Source: Marinobacterium stanieri
GTDB taxonomy: Bacteria; Pseudomonadota; Gammaproteobacteria; Pseudomonadales; Balneatricaceae
Reading direction: 5' to 3'
Assembly (NCBI RefSeq): GCF_900155945.1
Contig: NZ_FTMN01000003.1
Span: 186,001-250,000, forward strand
DNA: 64,000 nucleotides
The notes under the pieces were generated by a model. That model saw nothing but the letters and a program-made list of their open reading frames with translations. It made no database searches and had not been told where the DNA came from. How positions within the stretch are numbered: the stretch's first letter is position 1; each line of letters begins with the position of its first letter. Shown here one piece after another: positions 15,209-25,938 of this stretch. The translations under genes were made by a program, and so were the position numbers.

Positions 15209-15730
15209 ATGCCATTACTCGACAGCTTCACCGTTGACCATACGATCATGAATGCGCCTGCCGTTCGTGTTGCTAAAACCATGAGCACACCGTCTGGCGA
15301 CACCATCACTGTGTTTGATTTACGTTTCAACAAACCCAATGACAGCATGATGGGCGAGAAAGGCATTCATACCCTTGAGCACCTGTTTGCGGGCTTTATG
15401 CGTGATCATCTCAACGGCAATGGCGTAGAAATCATCGATATCTCGCCGATGGGTTGCCGCACAGGTTTCTACATGAGCCTGCTCGGTTCTCCGGAAGAGT
15501 CACGCGTTGCGGACGCCTGGGTTGCGTCCATGAAGGATGTCATCAATGTTAAGAACGCTGAAGATATTCCTGAATTGAACGAATATCAGTGCGGCACCTT
15601 CATGATGCACTCTCTGGAAGAAGCAAAAGAAATTGCCCAATCCATTCTGGATCATGGTGTTGGCGTCAATAAAAACGACGATCTGAAAATGGATGAAGAC
15701 ACTCTGCGTAAGCTGGGCAATGAAGTGTAA
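15209..15730 (+). CDS. luxS: S-ribosylhomocysteine lyase (AI-2 synthase)
   Basis: LuxS splits S-ribosylhomocysteine into homocysteine and DPD, the precursor of autoinducer-2. The 173-residue product has the metal-binding HTLEH (His54, His58) with Cys128, the catalytic Cys83 in MGCRTGF and Glu57, all in place. ATG15209 matches the conserved family start ([10 protein letters not shown]). The Shine-Dalgarno (AGGAT at 15196-15200) is weak, and in-frame codons upstream belong to the leader. It is preceded by an unusual structured leader and shares the neighbourhood with mtnN, which supplies its substrate. Confidence 0.96.
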   Translation: MPLLDSFTVDHTIMNAPAVRVAKTMSTPSGDTITVFDLRFNKPNDSMMGEKGIHTLEHLFAGFMRDHLNGNGVEIIDISPMGCRTGFYMSLLGSPEESRVADAWVASMKDVINVKNAEDIPELNEYQCGTFMMHSLEEAKEIAQSILDHGVGVNKNDDLKMDEDTLRKLGNEV

Positions 15731-15747
15731 GTAATCCAGTCAGCGAA

Positions 15748-16533
15748 TTACTCTGCCGGTCGCGCGCCTACTCGGCTCGCGACCGGATAGCCTTCCAGCC
15801 AGCCCAGCTTTCCAAATAGCCGCTCGATATCCTCGCCTACACCAGCTTCAATACGCAGCATCTGACCACTGACCGGATGCTCGAACTCGATTTCCGTTGC
15901 CATCAGCAGCAAACGGTGAGAATCAAGGTTCTCGCGAAACAGTCGATTGTGACGCCCTTCCCCATGCTTGGTGTCGCCAACAATGGGATGAAGGATATGC
16001 TTCATGTGGCGGCGAATCTGATGCTTGCGCCCGGTCGTCGGTTTTACTTCCACCAGTGAATAACGTGCTTCAGGGTAGCGTCCGACCGGGATGGGCAGGC
16101 TGACGGTTGCGATGCGTCGGTAGGCCGATACAGCATCCTGAGGGTCCTTGTCAGGATTTGCACGCGGATCTTCGCGCTTGTCATGAATTGGCTTCAACGC
16201 ATAGTCAATGACATCGGCTTCATCGGTCCAGCCACGGACAACGCAGAGGTAGGTTTTCTTGACCTTTCGATCCATGAACTGCTGCTGCAGGTGTTGCCCG
16301 ACCGTTTTTTCTCGCGCAAACAGGATCACGCCTGAAGTTGCCCGGTCCAGTCGATGCACTGTGTGAACCTTCTCGCCGGGGTAGCGCTCACGCAGCATGG
16401 CGACAAGATTAGGCGTTCTGGCAGGCGCTATCCAGCTGGGATGTACCAACAAACCGGCCGGTTTATGGACAGCAACAAGGTGCTCATCCTCGTAAAGGAT
16501 GTTCAATGGTAGCGCAGGAGATTCTTCGGTCAC
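15748..16533 (-). CDS. truC: tRNA pseudouridine(65) synthase
   Basis: This is a RluA-family pseudouridine synthase of 261 residues with the catalytic aspartate in HRLDRATSG, the N-terminal [20 protein letters not shown] and [24 protein letters not shown]. The segment [31 protein letters not shown] matches E. coli TruC in pattern (from memory) better than RluA, RluC or RluD, so modification of U65 in tRNAs is the best call. It converges on luxS, 17 bases apart, and lies upstream of tRNA-Ser on the same strand. Confidence 0.85.
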   Translation of the reverse strand: MTEESPALPLNILYEDEHLVAVHKPAGLLVHPSWIAPARTPNLVAMLRERYPGEKVHTVHRLDRATSGVILFAREKTVGQHLQQQFMDRKVKKTYLCVVRGWTDEADVIDYALKPIHDKREDPRANPDKDPQDAVSAYRRIATVSLPIPVGRYPEARYSLVEVKPTTGRKHQIRRHMKHILHPIVGDTKHGEGRHNRLFRENLDSHRLLLMATEIEFEHPVSGQMLRIEAGVGEDIERLFGKLGWLEGYPVASRVGARPAE

Positions 16534-16568
16534 GGGAACTCGTCAGCAGGACAGGCATCATATGAAGA

Positions 16569-16656
16569 TGGCGGAGGGGCAGGGATTCGAACCCTGGGAG
16601 CCTCTCGACTCGTCGGTTTTCAAGACCGGTGCTTTCGACCACTCAGCCACCCCTCC
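16569..16656 (-). tRNA. tRNA-Ser (TGA)
   Basis: The 88-base class II tRNA on the minus strand has acceptor GGAGGGG/CCCCTCC, anticodon loop CTTGAAA with TGA, a long variable arm GAGTCGAGAGGCTC, T-arm GGGTTCGAATCCC, discriminator G and encoded CCA. Confidence 0.96.
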
Positions 16657-16770
16657 GCGACGAAAGTGATTGTACTGGGAATCTTTTCGCTGTCAAACCG
16701 TCAAAGTGCTTGAAATACGGTTACAAACCCGCATCATTGCTCCAAATGGAAATAAAACACGAGGTTTATG

Positions 16771-17451
16771 ATGGATAACGTTCGTACTGTTGATAGCCGC
16801 TCGACACAGGCGGTGCTGGAGACCAACAAGGTCATCCGCAACACATACATGCTGCTGGCCATGACACTGGTATTCAGTGCGGCAACAGCAGGTGTCTCCA
16901 TGGCGATCAACCCTCCGTTCATGGTCTACCTGGGTAGCGTGCTGCTCGGCTTTGTCCTGCTGTTCGTCATTAACCGCAAGCAGAACAGCGCAGCTGCCCT
17001 GCCCCTTACCTTCGCTTTCACCGGCCTGATGGGCTTTGGTCTGGGCCCAATCCTGAACCACTACCTGGCTCTGCCCAATGGCGGTGAGATTGTGATGACA
17101 GCCATGGGTATGACTGCAATCACCTTCCTGGGTCTGTCTGCTTATGTGCTGTCTTCCCGCAAGGATTTCAGCTTCATGGGTGGCTTCCTGGCGGCGGGCT
17201 CCATTGTCCTGCTGGTAGCCATGCTGGCCCTGTTTGTGCTGCCGCTGTTCGGTGTTGATATCTCCGGCCTGCAGCTTGCCTTCTCTGCCGCCGTGGTATT
17301 GCTGATGTCCGGTTTTATCCTCTATGACACCAGCAACATCGTTAATGGTCGCTACACCAACTACGTGATGGCGACTGTTGGTCTGTACCTGAGCATTTAC
17401 AACCTGCTGGTGCACCTGCTGAGCCTGGTTGGTGCTTTCAGCGACGACTAA
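16771..17451 (+). CDS. Bax inhibitor-1/YccA family membrane protein
   Basis: The 226-residue inner-membrane protein has seven hydrophobic helices after a polar N-terminus and ends in a short acidic tail (GAFSDD), as in the BI-1/YccA family. YccA interacts with the FtsH protease in E. coli; other members act as pH-sensitive calcium leak channels. Of two adjacent ATGs, 16771 is better spaced from GAGG (16761-16764) than 16768. The Asp pair typical of the channel pore may be DTSNIVNG near helix 6. It is a single gene with its own terminator, immediately before the tus operon. Confidence 0.9.
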   Translation: MDNVRTVDSRSTQAVLETNKVIRNTYMLLAMTLVFSAATAGVSMAINPPFMVYLGSVLLGFVLLFVINRKQNSAAALPLTFAFTGLMGFGLGPILNHYLALPNGGEIVMTAMGMTAITFLGLSAYVLSSRKDFSFMGGFLAAGSIVLLVAMLALFVLPLFGVDISGLQLAFSAAVVLLMSGFILYDTSNIVNGRYTNYVMATVGLYLSIYNLLVHLLSLVGAFSDD

Positions 17452-17472
17452 GCCACAGCATACCTGCCCGAG

Positions 17473-17508
17473 AAGCCCCGTCATCTGCTAAGATGGCGGG
17501 GCTTTTTT
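17473..17508 (+). terminator. Rho-independent terminator after the YccA-like gene
   Basis: AAGCCCCGTCATCT pairs with AGATGGCGGGGCTT (one wobble) around GCTA, followed by TTTTTT. Confidence 0.93.
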
Positions 17509-17526
17509 CATGACGGATTCCTCCTG

Positions 17527-17925
17527 ATGCGATTTACACTTGTCGTGCACTCAGCACCTTACCAATCAGCCTCTGCCGGCACGGCCCTGCGCTTTGCACG
17601 TGCCGTATTGGACGCGGGACACCAGATCCATCGCGTGTTTTTCTATCGAGAAGGCGTACACAACGCATCCGCGTTGGCATCGCCCCCGCGTGACGAACAG
17701 AATTTGCCACAAGAATGGCGCGCACTGGCCAAGGAGCATGACCTGGACCTGGTTGTGTGCATTGCTGCCGCCGTTCGCCGCGGCATACTCGACAAGGAAG
17801 AAGCCAGGCGTTACGAGAAAAAGGCCGGCAATCTGGCCAAGCGCTTTGAGCTTTCAGGTCTCGGCCAGTTGATCGAAGCCAGCGTCGTTTCGGACCGTGT
17901 GGTGACCTTCGGAGGTGGCCGATGA
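17527..17925 (+). CDS. tusD: Sulfur relay protein TusD
   Basis: TusD is the sulfur-accepting subunit of the TusBCD complex. It takes persulfide from TusA and passes it through TusE to MnmA for 2-thiolation of the wobble uridine in tRNA-Lys, Glu and Gln. The 132-residue product has the DsrE fold start RFTLVVHSAPYQSASAGTAL and the active Cys78 in DLVVCIAAAVRRG. It overlaps tusC by four bases (ATGA) and starts the tusDCBE operon. A DsrE paralogue of sulfur oxidisers is unlikely because no dsr genes are nearby. Confidence 0.95.
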   Translation: MRFTLVVHSAPYQSASAGTALRFARAVLDAGHQIHRVFFYREGVHNASALASPPRDEQNLPQEWRALAKEHDLDLVVCIAAAVRRGILDKEEARRYEKKAGNLAKRFELSGLGQLIEASVVSDRVVTFGGGR

Positions 17926-18281
17926 GCAAATCGATTCTGATTATCTGCCGCAGCGCGCCTTACAGCTCTTCCTCTGCGCGGGATGCTCTGGATATGGCGC
18001 TGGCTGGCGCTGTTTTTGAACAGCCGGTAAGCCTGCTTCTGCTGGATGATGCTGTACTTCAGCTACTCCCCGGTCAGCGCAGCAGTGCCATTCAGGCCAA
18101 GAACCCCAATGCCATGCTTGGCGCCTTGCCCATGTACGATATCGAGCATATCTACACCAGCCTGGGCTCGCTTGCCCTGCATGGTTTGCAAGCCGATAGC
18201 CTGGAGCCTGCACCGACCGTGCTCGACGCAGAAGAACTGAGACATTTCATTGCCCGTCATGAGGTGGTGTTGACGCTATGA
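17922..18281 (+). CDS. tusC: Sulfur relay protein TusC
   Basis: The 119-residue DsrF-like subunit of the TusBCD complex has the SAPYSSSSARDALDMALAGAVFEQPVSLLLLDDAV signature of the DsrE fold. Its N-terminal Cys lies in IICRSAPYS, and there is no Cys at the TusD active position. It is translationally coupled at both ends by four-base overlaps with tusD and tusB. Its role is structural within the hexameric complex for tRNA 2-thiouridine synthesis. Confidence 0.93.
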   Translation: MSKSILIICRSAPYSSSSARDALDMALAGAVFEQPVSLLLLDDAVLQLLPGQRSSAIQAKNPNAMLGALPMYDIEHIYTSLGSLALHGLQADSLEPAPTVLDAEELRHFIARHEVVLTL

Positions 18282-18559
18282 CTTTACATATTCTGGGCGC
18301 ATCTCCCAGTGATCGTACGACCTTTGAATCCTGTCGCGACACCCTGATGGACGGTGATACTCTGCTGTTGATCGAAGACGGTGTGTACTGGGCTTTACCC
18401 CAGCACCGCCCTGAACTGGCTCGCCTGCCGGCCCGTGTGAAGCTTCTGAAAGCGGATCGTGAAGCAAGGGGTGTTGAGCTCGAAGCCCTGGCAGAAGTCG
18501 ACGACAGCGGGTTTGTAGAGCTTTGCTTGGAAAATGAACGTAGTGTGAGCTGGTTCTGA
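18278..18559 (+). CDS. tusB: Sulfur relay protein TusB
   Basis: This is the 93-residue DsrH-like third subunit of TusBCD. It begins TLHILGASPSDRTTFESC and contains GDTLLLIEDGVYWAL, a typical DsrH segment, and ends in the family-like VSWF. It overlaps tusC by four bases and is followed two bases later by tusE, so all four are one operon. Confidence 0.92.
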   Translation: MTLHILGASPSDRTTFESCRDTLMDGDTLLLIEDGVYWALPQHRPELARLPARVKLLKADREARGVELEALAEVDDSGFVELCLENERSVSWF

Positions 18560-18561
18560 GG

Positions 18562-18894
18562 ATGGATATTGAAGTGAATGGCCAGGCCGTCAGCCTGGAT
18601 GAAGAGGGTTACCTGTACAATTTGGATAGCTGGTCGCCTGCCGTAGCTAAGGCTTTGGCTGCAGAGGATGGCCTGGAACTCACGGATGAGCACTGGGAGG
18701 TTATCCATGTTCTGCGTCAGTTCTACCAAACCTACCAGCTCTCTCCTGCCATGCGGCCACTGGTAAAGGCGGTTGCTGCTGAGCTGGGGCCTGAAAAGGG
18801 GCGCAGCATCCATCTTATGAAGCTGTTCCCGGGCAGTCCCGCCAAGGTCGCAGCGCGGCTGGCAGGCCTCCCCAAGCCCGAAAACTGCCTCTGA
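18562..18894 (+). CDS. tusE: Sulfur relay protein TusE (DsrC family)
   Basis: This 110-residue DsrC-family carrier accepts sulfur from TusD and delivers it to MnmA. It has the family start MDIEVNGQAVSLDEEGYL and LTDEHWEVIHVLRQFYQTYQLSPAMRPLVK. The functional Cys109 is next to last (PENCL). Only the C-terminal Cys of the two DsrC cysteines is present, as expected for TusE rather than the dissimilatory DsrC. It closes the tus operon. Confidence 0.94.
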   Translation: MDIEVNGQAVSLDEEGYLYNLDSWSPAVAKALAAEDGLELTDEHWEVIHVLRQFYQTYQLSPAMRPLVKAVAAELGPEKGRSIHLMKLFPGSPAKVAARLAGLPKPENCL

Positions 18895-18921
18895 CACCCT
18901 TTTGCCACCTCAGGAATAGTG

Positions 18922-19734
18922 ATGCTCAGCTTTGCTGCCAACCTCAGTCTCTTGTTTACCGAATACCCGCTCATTGAACGTTTTGCTCAGGCCCGCAAGG
19001 CCGGGTTTGACCGGGTTGAGATTCAGTTCCCCTACTCCCTGCCGCATGAGCAGGTAGAGTTGGAGCTGAGCAGGCACGAGCTGGAGTTAGTGCTGATTAA
19101 TATTCCTGCTGGTGATCTTGCAGCCGGAGAGCTCGGGCTGGCGTGCCTTCCGGGGCGGGAGCAGGAGTTTGCTGCAGGGCTGGAAATGGCGATTGAGTGG
19201 TGTCAGGTTCTGGGTGTGCCTCGTATCAACTGCCTGGCCGGAAAAACACCGCCTGATGCATCACCCGAGCAGGTTCAGGCAACCCTGGCCCATAACCTGC
19301 GACTGGCCGATTGTCGTTGCGGTGAAGCCGGGCTGAAACTGATGATCGAAGCCATTAACACCGATGATATTCCCGGCTTCCACCTGCATAACAGCCAGCA
19401 AGTGCTGTCCCTGATCAACGAACTGAGCCTTGAAAACAGCTTTTTGCAGTACGATGTTTATCATATGCAGAAAATGGAAGGTAATCTGATCTCGACTTTG
19501 CAGCGCAATAGAGACAAAATCGGTCATATACAGATTGCCGATGTTCCGGGGCGTCATGAACCGGGGACAGGTGAGATCCATTTTGCTAATCTTTTCAAAG
19601 CGCTCGAGGCAATGGGATACGCTGATATTGTCAGCCTCGAGTACAATCCACTGGGGCGTACCGACGCCGGCCTCGAGTGGCTGAAACCTTGGATGACACA
19701 GGACAGACAGCATGAGCATGAATGCAGCGGCTGA
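18922..19734 (+). CDS. hyi: Hydroxypyruvate isomerase family protein
   Basis: This 270-residue xylose-isomerase-like TIM barrel matches Hyi, which interconverts hydroxypyruvate and tartronate semialdehyde. Conserved parts include FAANLSLLFTEYPLIERFAQARKAGF, the metal-site Glu in LMIEAINTDDIPGF, QYDVYHMQ, HIQIADVPGRHEPGTGE and SLEYNP. ATG22 bases after the tusE stop region at 18922 follows CAGGAA; GTG18919 is an alternative. It runs directly on from the tus operon and its 3' end overlaps the CheW gene. A tartronate semialdehyde reductase-like gene lies at 10.8 kb; no glyoxylate carboligase is in view. Confidence 0.85.
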   Translation: MLSFAANLSLLFTEYPLIERFAQARKAGFDRVEIQFPYSLPHEQVELELSRHELELVLINIPAGDLAAGELGLACLPGREQEFAAGLEMAIEWCQVLGVPRINCLAGKTPPDASPEQVQATLAHNLRLADCRCGEAGLKLMIEAINTDDIPGFHLHNSQQVLSLINELSLENSFLQYDVYHMQKMEGNLISTLQRNRDKIGHIQIADVPGRHEPGTGEIHFANLFKALEAMGYADIVSLEYNPLGRTDAGLEWLKPWMTQDRQHEHECSG

Positions 19735-20272
19735 ACACTTGCGACAGCTTCAGGAAAACCATCAGGCCGACGACCAGAATCGTCGCTCTCAGCAGGAAGA
19801 AGTCGTATACCACCAATGGGCGACCTTCCGCGTTGATGACGAGCTTTATGGCATTGATGTCATGCAGGTTAAGGAAGTACTCCGTTTCAGCGAAATTACG
19901 CCGGTTCCCGGTGCTGATACTTCCATTCTGGGCATCATCAATCTGCGTGGTAACGTGGTAACCGTTATTGATACCCGCCAGATGTTTGGCCTGCCGATGG
20001 TACCCTATGACGACGATACCCGTGTCATCGTGGTGGAATTCAACGAACAGGAAGTCATTGGCCTGGTCGTCGACAGTGTCGATGAGGTGATCAATCTGCC
20101 GCATAACGATGTTGATCGCGCGCCCAGCGTTTCTGGCGACGACTCCACCAAGCGTTTTGTGCAGGGTGTGTGCTACCACAACAATATCCTGATCATTTTG
20201 CTGGATCTGACCAAGATGCTGCTCAGCATCACGCCGCTGACAGAAGAAGAGTTGATGAATCAGCGCTACTGA
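19712..20272 (+). CDS. Orphan CheW-type chemotaxis coupling protein
   Basis: The 186-residue protein has one CheW domain from about 34 to 172 (WATFRVDDELYGIDVMQVKEVLR, ILGIINLRGNVVTVIDTRQMFGLP, VGLVVDSVDEVINLP). A polar, Gln-rich N-terminal extension of about 30 residues precedes it. CheW couples receptors to the CheA kinase at the inner membrane. It overlaps the hyi gene by 23 bases, so the two are cotranscribed, an odd pairing, and no other chemotaxis gene is in the window. Residues for CheA and receptor contact (the NLRG loop) are intact. Confidence 0.92.
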   Translation: MSMNAAAEHLRQLQENHQADDQNRRSQQEEVVYHQWATFRVDDELYGIDVMQVKEVLRFSEITPVPGADTSILGIINLRGNVVTVIDTRQMFGLPMVPYDDDTRVIVVEFNEQEVIGLVVDSVDEVINLPHNDVDRAPSVSGDDSTKRFVQGVCYHNNILIILLDLTKMLLSITPLTEEELMNQRY

Positions 20273-20297
20273 GCATAACCAGCGCTTGCATCGAAAC

Positions 20298-20326
20298 AAA
20301 ACAGGCAGCCGTTGGCTGCCTGTTTT
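20298..20326. terminator. Bidirectional terminator between cheW and the radical SAM gene
   Basis: AAAACAGGCAGCC and GGCTGCCTGTTTT pair around GTT, with A- and T-runs on both sides, between convergent genes. Confidence 0.93.
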
Positions 20327-20352
20327 GGTATGGGGGCCTGCTTCAGGTTTAC

Positions 20353-21258
20353 CTAGAAACCTTCCTGGCGATACAGCGGGATCTCGTGCTGACTGGCGTA
20401 TTCAATTGCCTGATCAATTTCTGCCAGCATACGGGCTTTGTCACGCCCAAGAGTACCCTTCAAAACCAGCGAATTGGACACATGGTCGCTGCGGAAAATA
20501 CTCTGTTTCAGCTCTGTGGCTTCAATCAGCATCCGCATCTCCTGGAACAATTCCAAGCCGTTAAGCGGCTGAAAATCACCGTCATAACCGGCCAGAACCT
20601 TCTTGTCGGTACCGCGCCGAAAGAAGAGTACCAGGGTGGCGAGATACTCAGGCTGCACCAGGTTGACCAGGCGTGCCGATTCCCGCGTATGCTCCTCGCT
20701 AAAGCGTTTTCCGCCACCACCGTTGATCAGCATCACCGAGCGCTTGATACCGGCTTCACCGGCCTTGAGCAAAGCCTCAGCCGTAGTATCGAAGGTTTCA
20801 CCCTTATCAAAGGCGCTGAGCACGGTATTTGAACCACTTTCCGCACCCATGTAAATCAGCGTCAAGCCAAGTTCACGCAGCTCCGATAACTCTTCAACCG
20901 ACTTGCGCTTGAGGTTGGAAGGCAGGCAGTACGCAGAAACGCGACGCACCGATGGCATATGTTCGCGAATAGCCTGCAAAATGGCCTTGAGGCGGCGAAC
21001 AGACAACGCCATGGCATCACCGTCCGCCAGGAACACGCGCTGCACCTGAGGCAGCTGCTGTCCGCAGCGCACGATCTCTGCCATCACCTCATCTTCTGCC
21101 TTGGGGCGAAAGCGCTTGTGGTCATCGGTGTACATGTCACAGAAGGTGCAGCGGTTCCAGCTGCAACCATTGGTGACCTGCAGGATTAGAGAGTCAGCCT
21201 CGCTGGGTGGGCGGAACACCGGTTCGATATACTCGACCGGCGGCTGTGAATACCACAT
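20353..21258 (-). CDS. Radical SAM protein
   Basis: The 301-residue protein has a radical SAM TIM-barrel core. The cluster motif reads CSWNRCTFC, a CX4CX2C spacing instead of the classical CX3CX2C; this spacing recurs in a group of uncharacterised COG1032-like proteins (CSHNKCTFC type), so it is family-typical. LADGDAMALS, YMGAESGSNTVLSAF and MLINGGGG are the usual SAM-binding strands. It overlaps tatD by one base (ATGA), placing it at the end of the fatty-acid/replication operon. The substrate is unknown. Confidence 0.88.
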   Translation of the reverse strand: MWYSQPPVEYIEPVFRPPSEADSLILQVTNGCSWNRCTFCDMYTDDHKRFRPKAEDEVMAEIVRCGQQLPQVQRVFLADGDAMALSVRRLKAILQAIREHMPSVRRVSAYCLPSNLKRKSVEELSELRELGLTLIYMGAESGSNTVLSAFDKGETFDTTAEALLKAGEAGIKRSVMLINGGGGKRFSEEHTRESARLVNLVQPEYLATLVLFFRRGTDKKVLAGYDGDFQPLNGLELFQEMRMLIEATELKQSIFRSDHVSNSLVLKGTLGRDKARMLAEIDQAIEYASQHEIPLYRQEGF

Positions 21259-22040
21259 CAGCTGGCTCGGGTGCGCTTGAACAGGGTGTAGAAGTTTTCA
21301 GTGGTCTGCTCGGCCACCTGCTCCACCGGGATACCCTTCAGTTCCGCCACACAGGCAGCCACATCGGCAACATACGCCGGCTGGTTCTGCTTGCCACGGA
21401 AAGGTACCGGAGCCAGGTAGGGAGAGTCGGTTTCGATCAGCATGCGCTCAAGCGGAACGGCTTTAACGACCTCACGCAGTTCCTCTGCATTGCGAAACGT
21501 AATGATGCCCGAGAAGGAAATCATGTAACCCAGCTCCAGTGCGGATTTGGCCATCTCGAGGGATTCGGTAAAGCAATGCAGGACACCTGCCGAGTTCACA
21601 TTGCCATGCGCCTTGATAAGCTCAATGGTATCTTCACGTGCATCACGGGTATGCACGATAACCGGCAAGTCCAACTCCCCTGCCAGCTGCAAATGACCGG
21701 CAAAGCTCTCTTTCTGCTGTTCGATACTGTCCTGGGTGTAGTGGTAATCGAGACCGGTTTCGCCCAGCGCGACGATGCGAGGGTTATCAGCCAGCTGGCG
21801 CAGGCGACCTTCATCGTAGGGGCTTTCTTCTACATGCAGCGGATGAATGCCGGCCGAGAAGAACACATTGTCGAAGTCGCTGGCACAGGCATACATGCTG
21901 TCGAACTTGTTAAGATCGACGCAGACACACAGCATCTTGTCGACGTTGCGTTCCTGAGCGGCAGAAATGACATTGCTGAGCTGGCCATCATGCTTATCGA
22001 GCTTAAGCATATCGAGATGGCAATGAGAGTCTATAAACAT
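21258..22040 (-). CDS. TatD family metal-dependent hydrolase (YcfH type)
   Basis: This 260-residue TIM-barrel DNase-like hydrolase has the metal ligands in DSHCHLD at the N-terminus, GETGLDYHY, VHTRDA, HCFTES and ETDSPYL. E. coli YcfH is the counterpart, in the same place downstream of holB. Members are 3'-5' exonucleases or D-aminoacyl-tRNA deacylase-like enzymes; the exact role is not settled. ATG22040 is chosen over TTG22043. It is followed by the radical SAM gene with a one-base overlap. Confidence 0.92.
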   Translation of the reverse strand: MFIDSHCHLDMLKLDKHDGQLSNVISAAQERNVDKMLCVCVDLNKFDSMYACASDFDNVFFSAGIHPLHVEESPYDEGRLRQLADNPRIVALGETGLDYHYTQDSIEQQKESFAGHLQLAGELDLPVIVHTRDAREDTIELIKAHGNVNSAGVLHCFTESLEMAKSALELGYMISFSGIITFRNAEELREVVKAVPLERMLIETDSPYLAPVPFRGKQNQPAYVADVAACVAELKGIPVEQVAEQTTENFYTLFKRTRAS

Positions 22041-22055
22041 CAAGCCTCTGAACTT

Positions 22056-22406
22056 TTACAGTGTGTTGGTGCGGCGCCCACTGCTGGACATACCCGCCAG
22101 GTAGGTTTCGATCTTGTTGACCAGCGATGAGTCATCACTGGAGAGCTGGATACCGATACCCGGTACACGCCCGCCCTGGGCTGCTTTTGGTGTCACCCAG
22201 ATAACCTTGCCCGTCACCGGAATCTTGTCCGGCTCATCCATCAACATGAGCAGCATGAAAACCTCTTCCCCGAGCTGATAGCTGCGTGTCGTGGGAATGA
22301 ACAGCCCGCCATTCGTTACAAACGGCATGTAGGCCTTGTAGAGATTTTCCTTGTTGTCGATATTCAGGGACAGTATACCGTGACTGATCCTTGGAATTAT
22401 GGACAT
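22056..22406 (-). CDS. pilZ: PilZ domain protein of the type IV pilus system
   Basis: The 116-residue PilZ-fold protein has the classical short form found between holB and tatD in pseudomonads, needed for type IV pilus assembly. Conserved segments are LSLNIDNKENLYKAYMPFVTNGGLFIPT and GKVIWVTPKAAQGGRVPGIGIQ. As in other pilus PilZ proteins, the N-terminal RxxxR motif for cyclic di-GMP is absent, so it probably does not bind the nucleotide. It is part of the holB-pilZ-tatD transcript. Confidence 0.92.
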   Translation of the reverse strand: MSIIPRISHGILSLNIDNKENLYKAYMPFVTNGGLFIPTTRSYQLGEEVFMLLMLMDEPDKIPVTGKVIWVTPKAAQGGRVPGIGIQLSSDDSSLVNKIETYLAGMSSSGRRTNTL

Positions 22407-22423
22407 GATTCAACGTTCCCCTG

Positions 22424-25077
<2,654 letters not shown>

Positions 25078-25081
<4 letters not shown>

Positions 25082-25902
25082 TTTACCTTCCGTTGTAGCT
25101 GCAATGATTGCAGGCGAAGCGTCATATGTCCCAGCGGGTATTCATGCTCGCCCAAATTGGTAATTGGCCAGATGCCATTCAGGCTGTTGCAGAGAAACAG
25201 TTCGTCAGCAGCCATTACCTGTTCGGGGCAATAATCACCAATATGGATCTGGACACCCCAGGCATCGGCCTGAGCAATGATCTGGCGCCGCATAATACCA
25301 TTGATACCGCTGCCGGACAGGTCGGGGGTGTGCAGGCAACCTTCAGACACGAAAAAAAGATTGCTCATCGTGCCTTCAATCACAAAACCGCGGGTATCTG
25401 ATACCAGGCCTTCGCGACAATTGGTGTGTCGCCACTCTTCACGGGCCAACACCTGCTCAAGACGGTTCAGGTGCTTGATACCACTCAGGGCAGGCTGAAC
25501 CGCAAGCCGGGTTTCACACCAGCACACATCTATACCCATTTCAGGCTGATCCGGGTATGCGGGCATGGGGGAAAGTGTGACGATGCGATTGGGGTTGGCA
25601 GGGTTTGGCGTAAGGTAACCACGGCCACCACTTCCCGCAGTCACAATAAGCTTGAGAACTGCATCGCCCGCTGGCAAGCTCAGCCCGGCGATATCGGCTT
25701 TCAGGGCGTCCATAAGCCCTTGATCAGGAATGCCCAATCGCTGACAGCCTTGCAGCAGGCGGTCAAAGTGGGCGTGGAGTAATGCGGGTTGGCCAGCACT
25801 GACCAGAATGGTTTCGAACAGGCCCTGCCCATACGCCAAACCACGATCCGAAACAGGAATCGTCGAAGCAGGCAGGCCGTTGATCAGGGTTGAGGTCGAC
25901 AT
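25078..25902 (-). CDS. pabC: Aminodeoxychorismate lyase
   Basis: PabC is a fold-type IV PLP enzyme that releases pyruvate from aminodeoxychorismate to give 4-aminobenzoate for folate. The 274-residue product has DRGLAYGQGLFETI near the start, the PLP lysine in GIKHLNRLEQVLAR, and EGTMSNLFFV with GINGIMRRQI. D-amino acid or branched-chain aminotransferase activity is less likely given its place between fabF and mltG. Confidence 0.92.
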
Positions 25903-25912
25903 CGGAAACAGA

Positions 25913-25932
25913 AGGAGGCGCTAGCGCCTCCT
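25913..25932. repeat. Perfect 20-bp palindrome between fabF and pabC
   Basis: AGGAGGCGCT is followed directly by AGCGCCTCCT. In the leftward transcript it would form a tight GC hairpin between the two genes, perhaps slowing exonucleases or reducing readthrough into pabC. No T-run follows. Confidence 0.55.
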
Positions 25933-25938
25933 CTTACC

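Noticed and set aside
20353-21258. CX4CX2C spacing in the radical SAM protein as a novel cluster motif
   Set aside because: The same spacing (CSHNKCTFC type) is typical of this uncharacterised subgroup, so it is not unusual.
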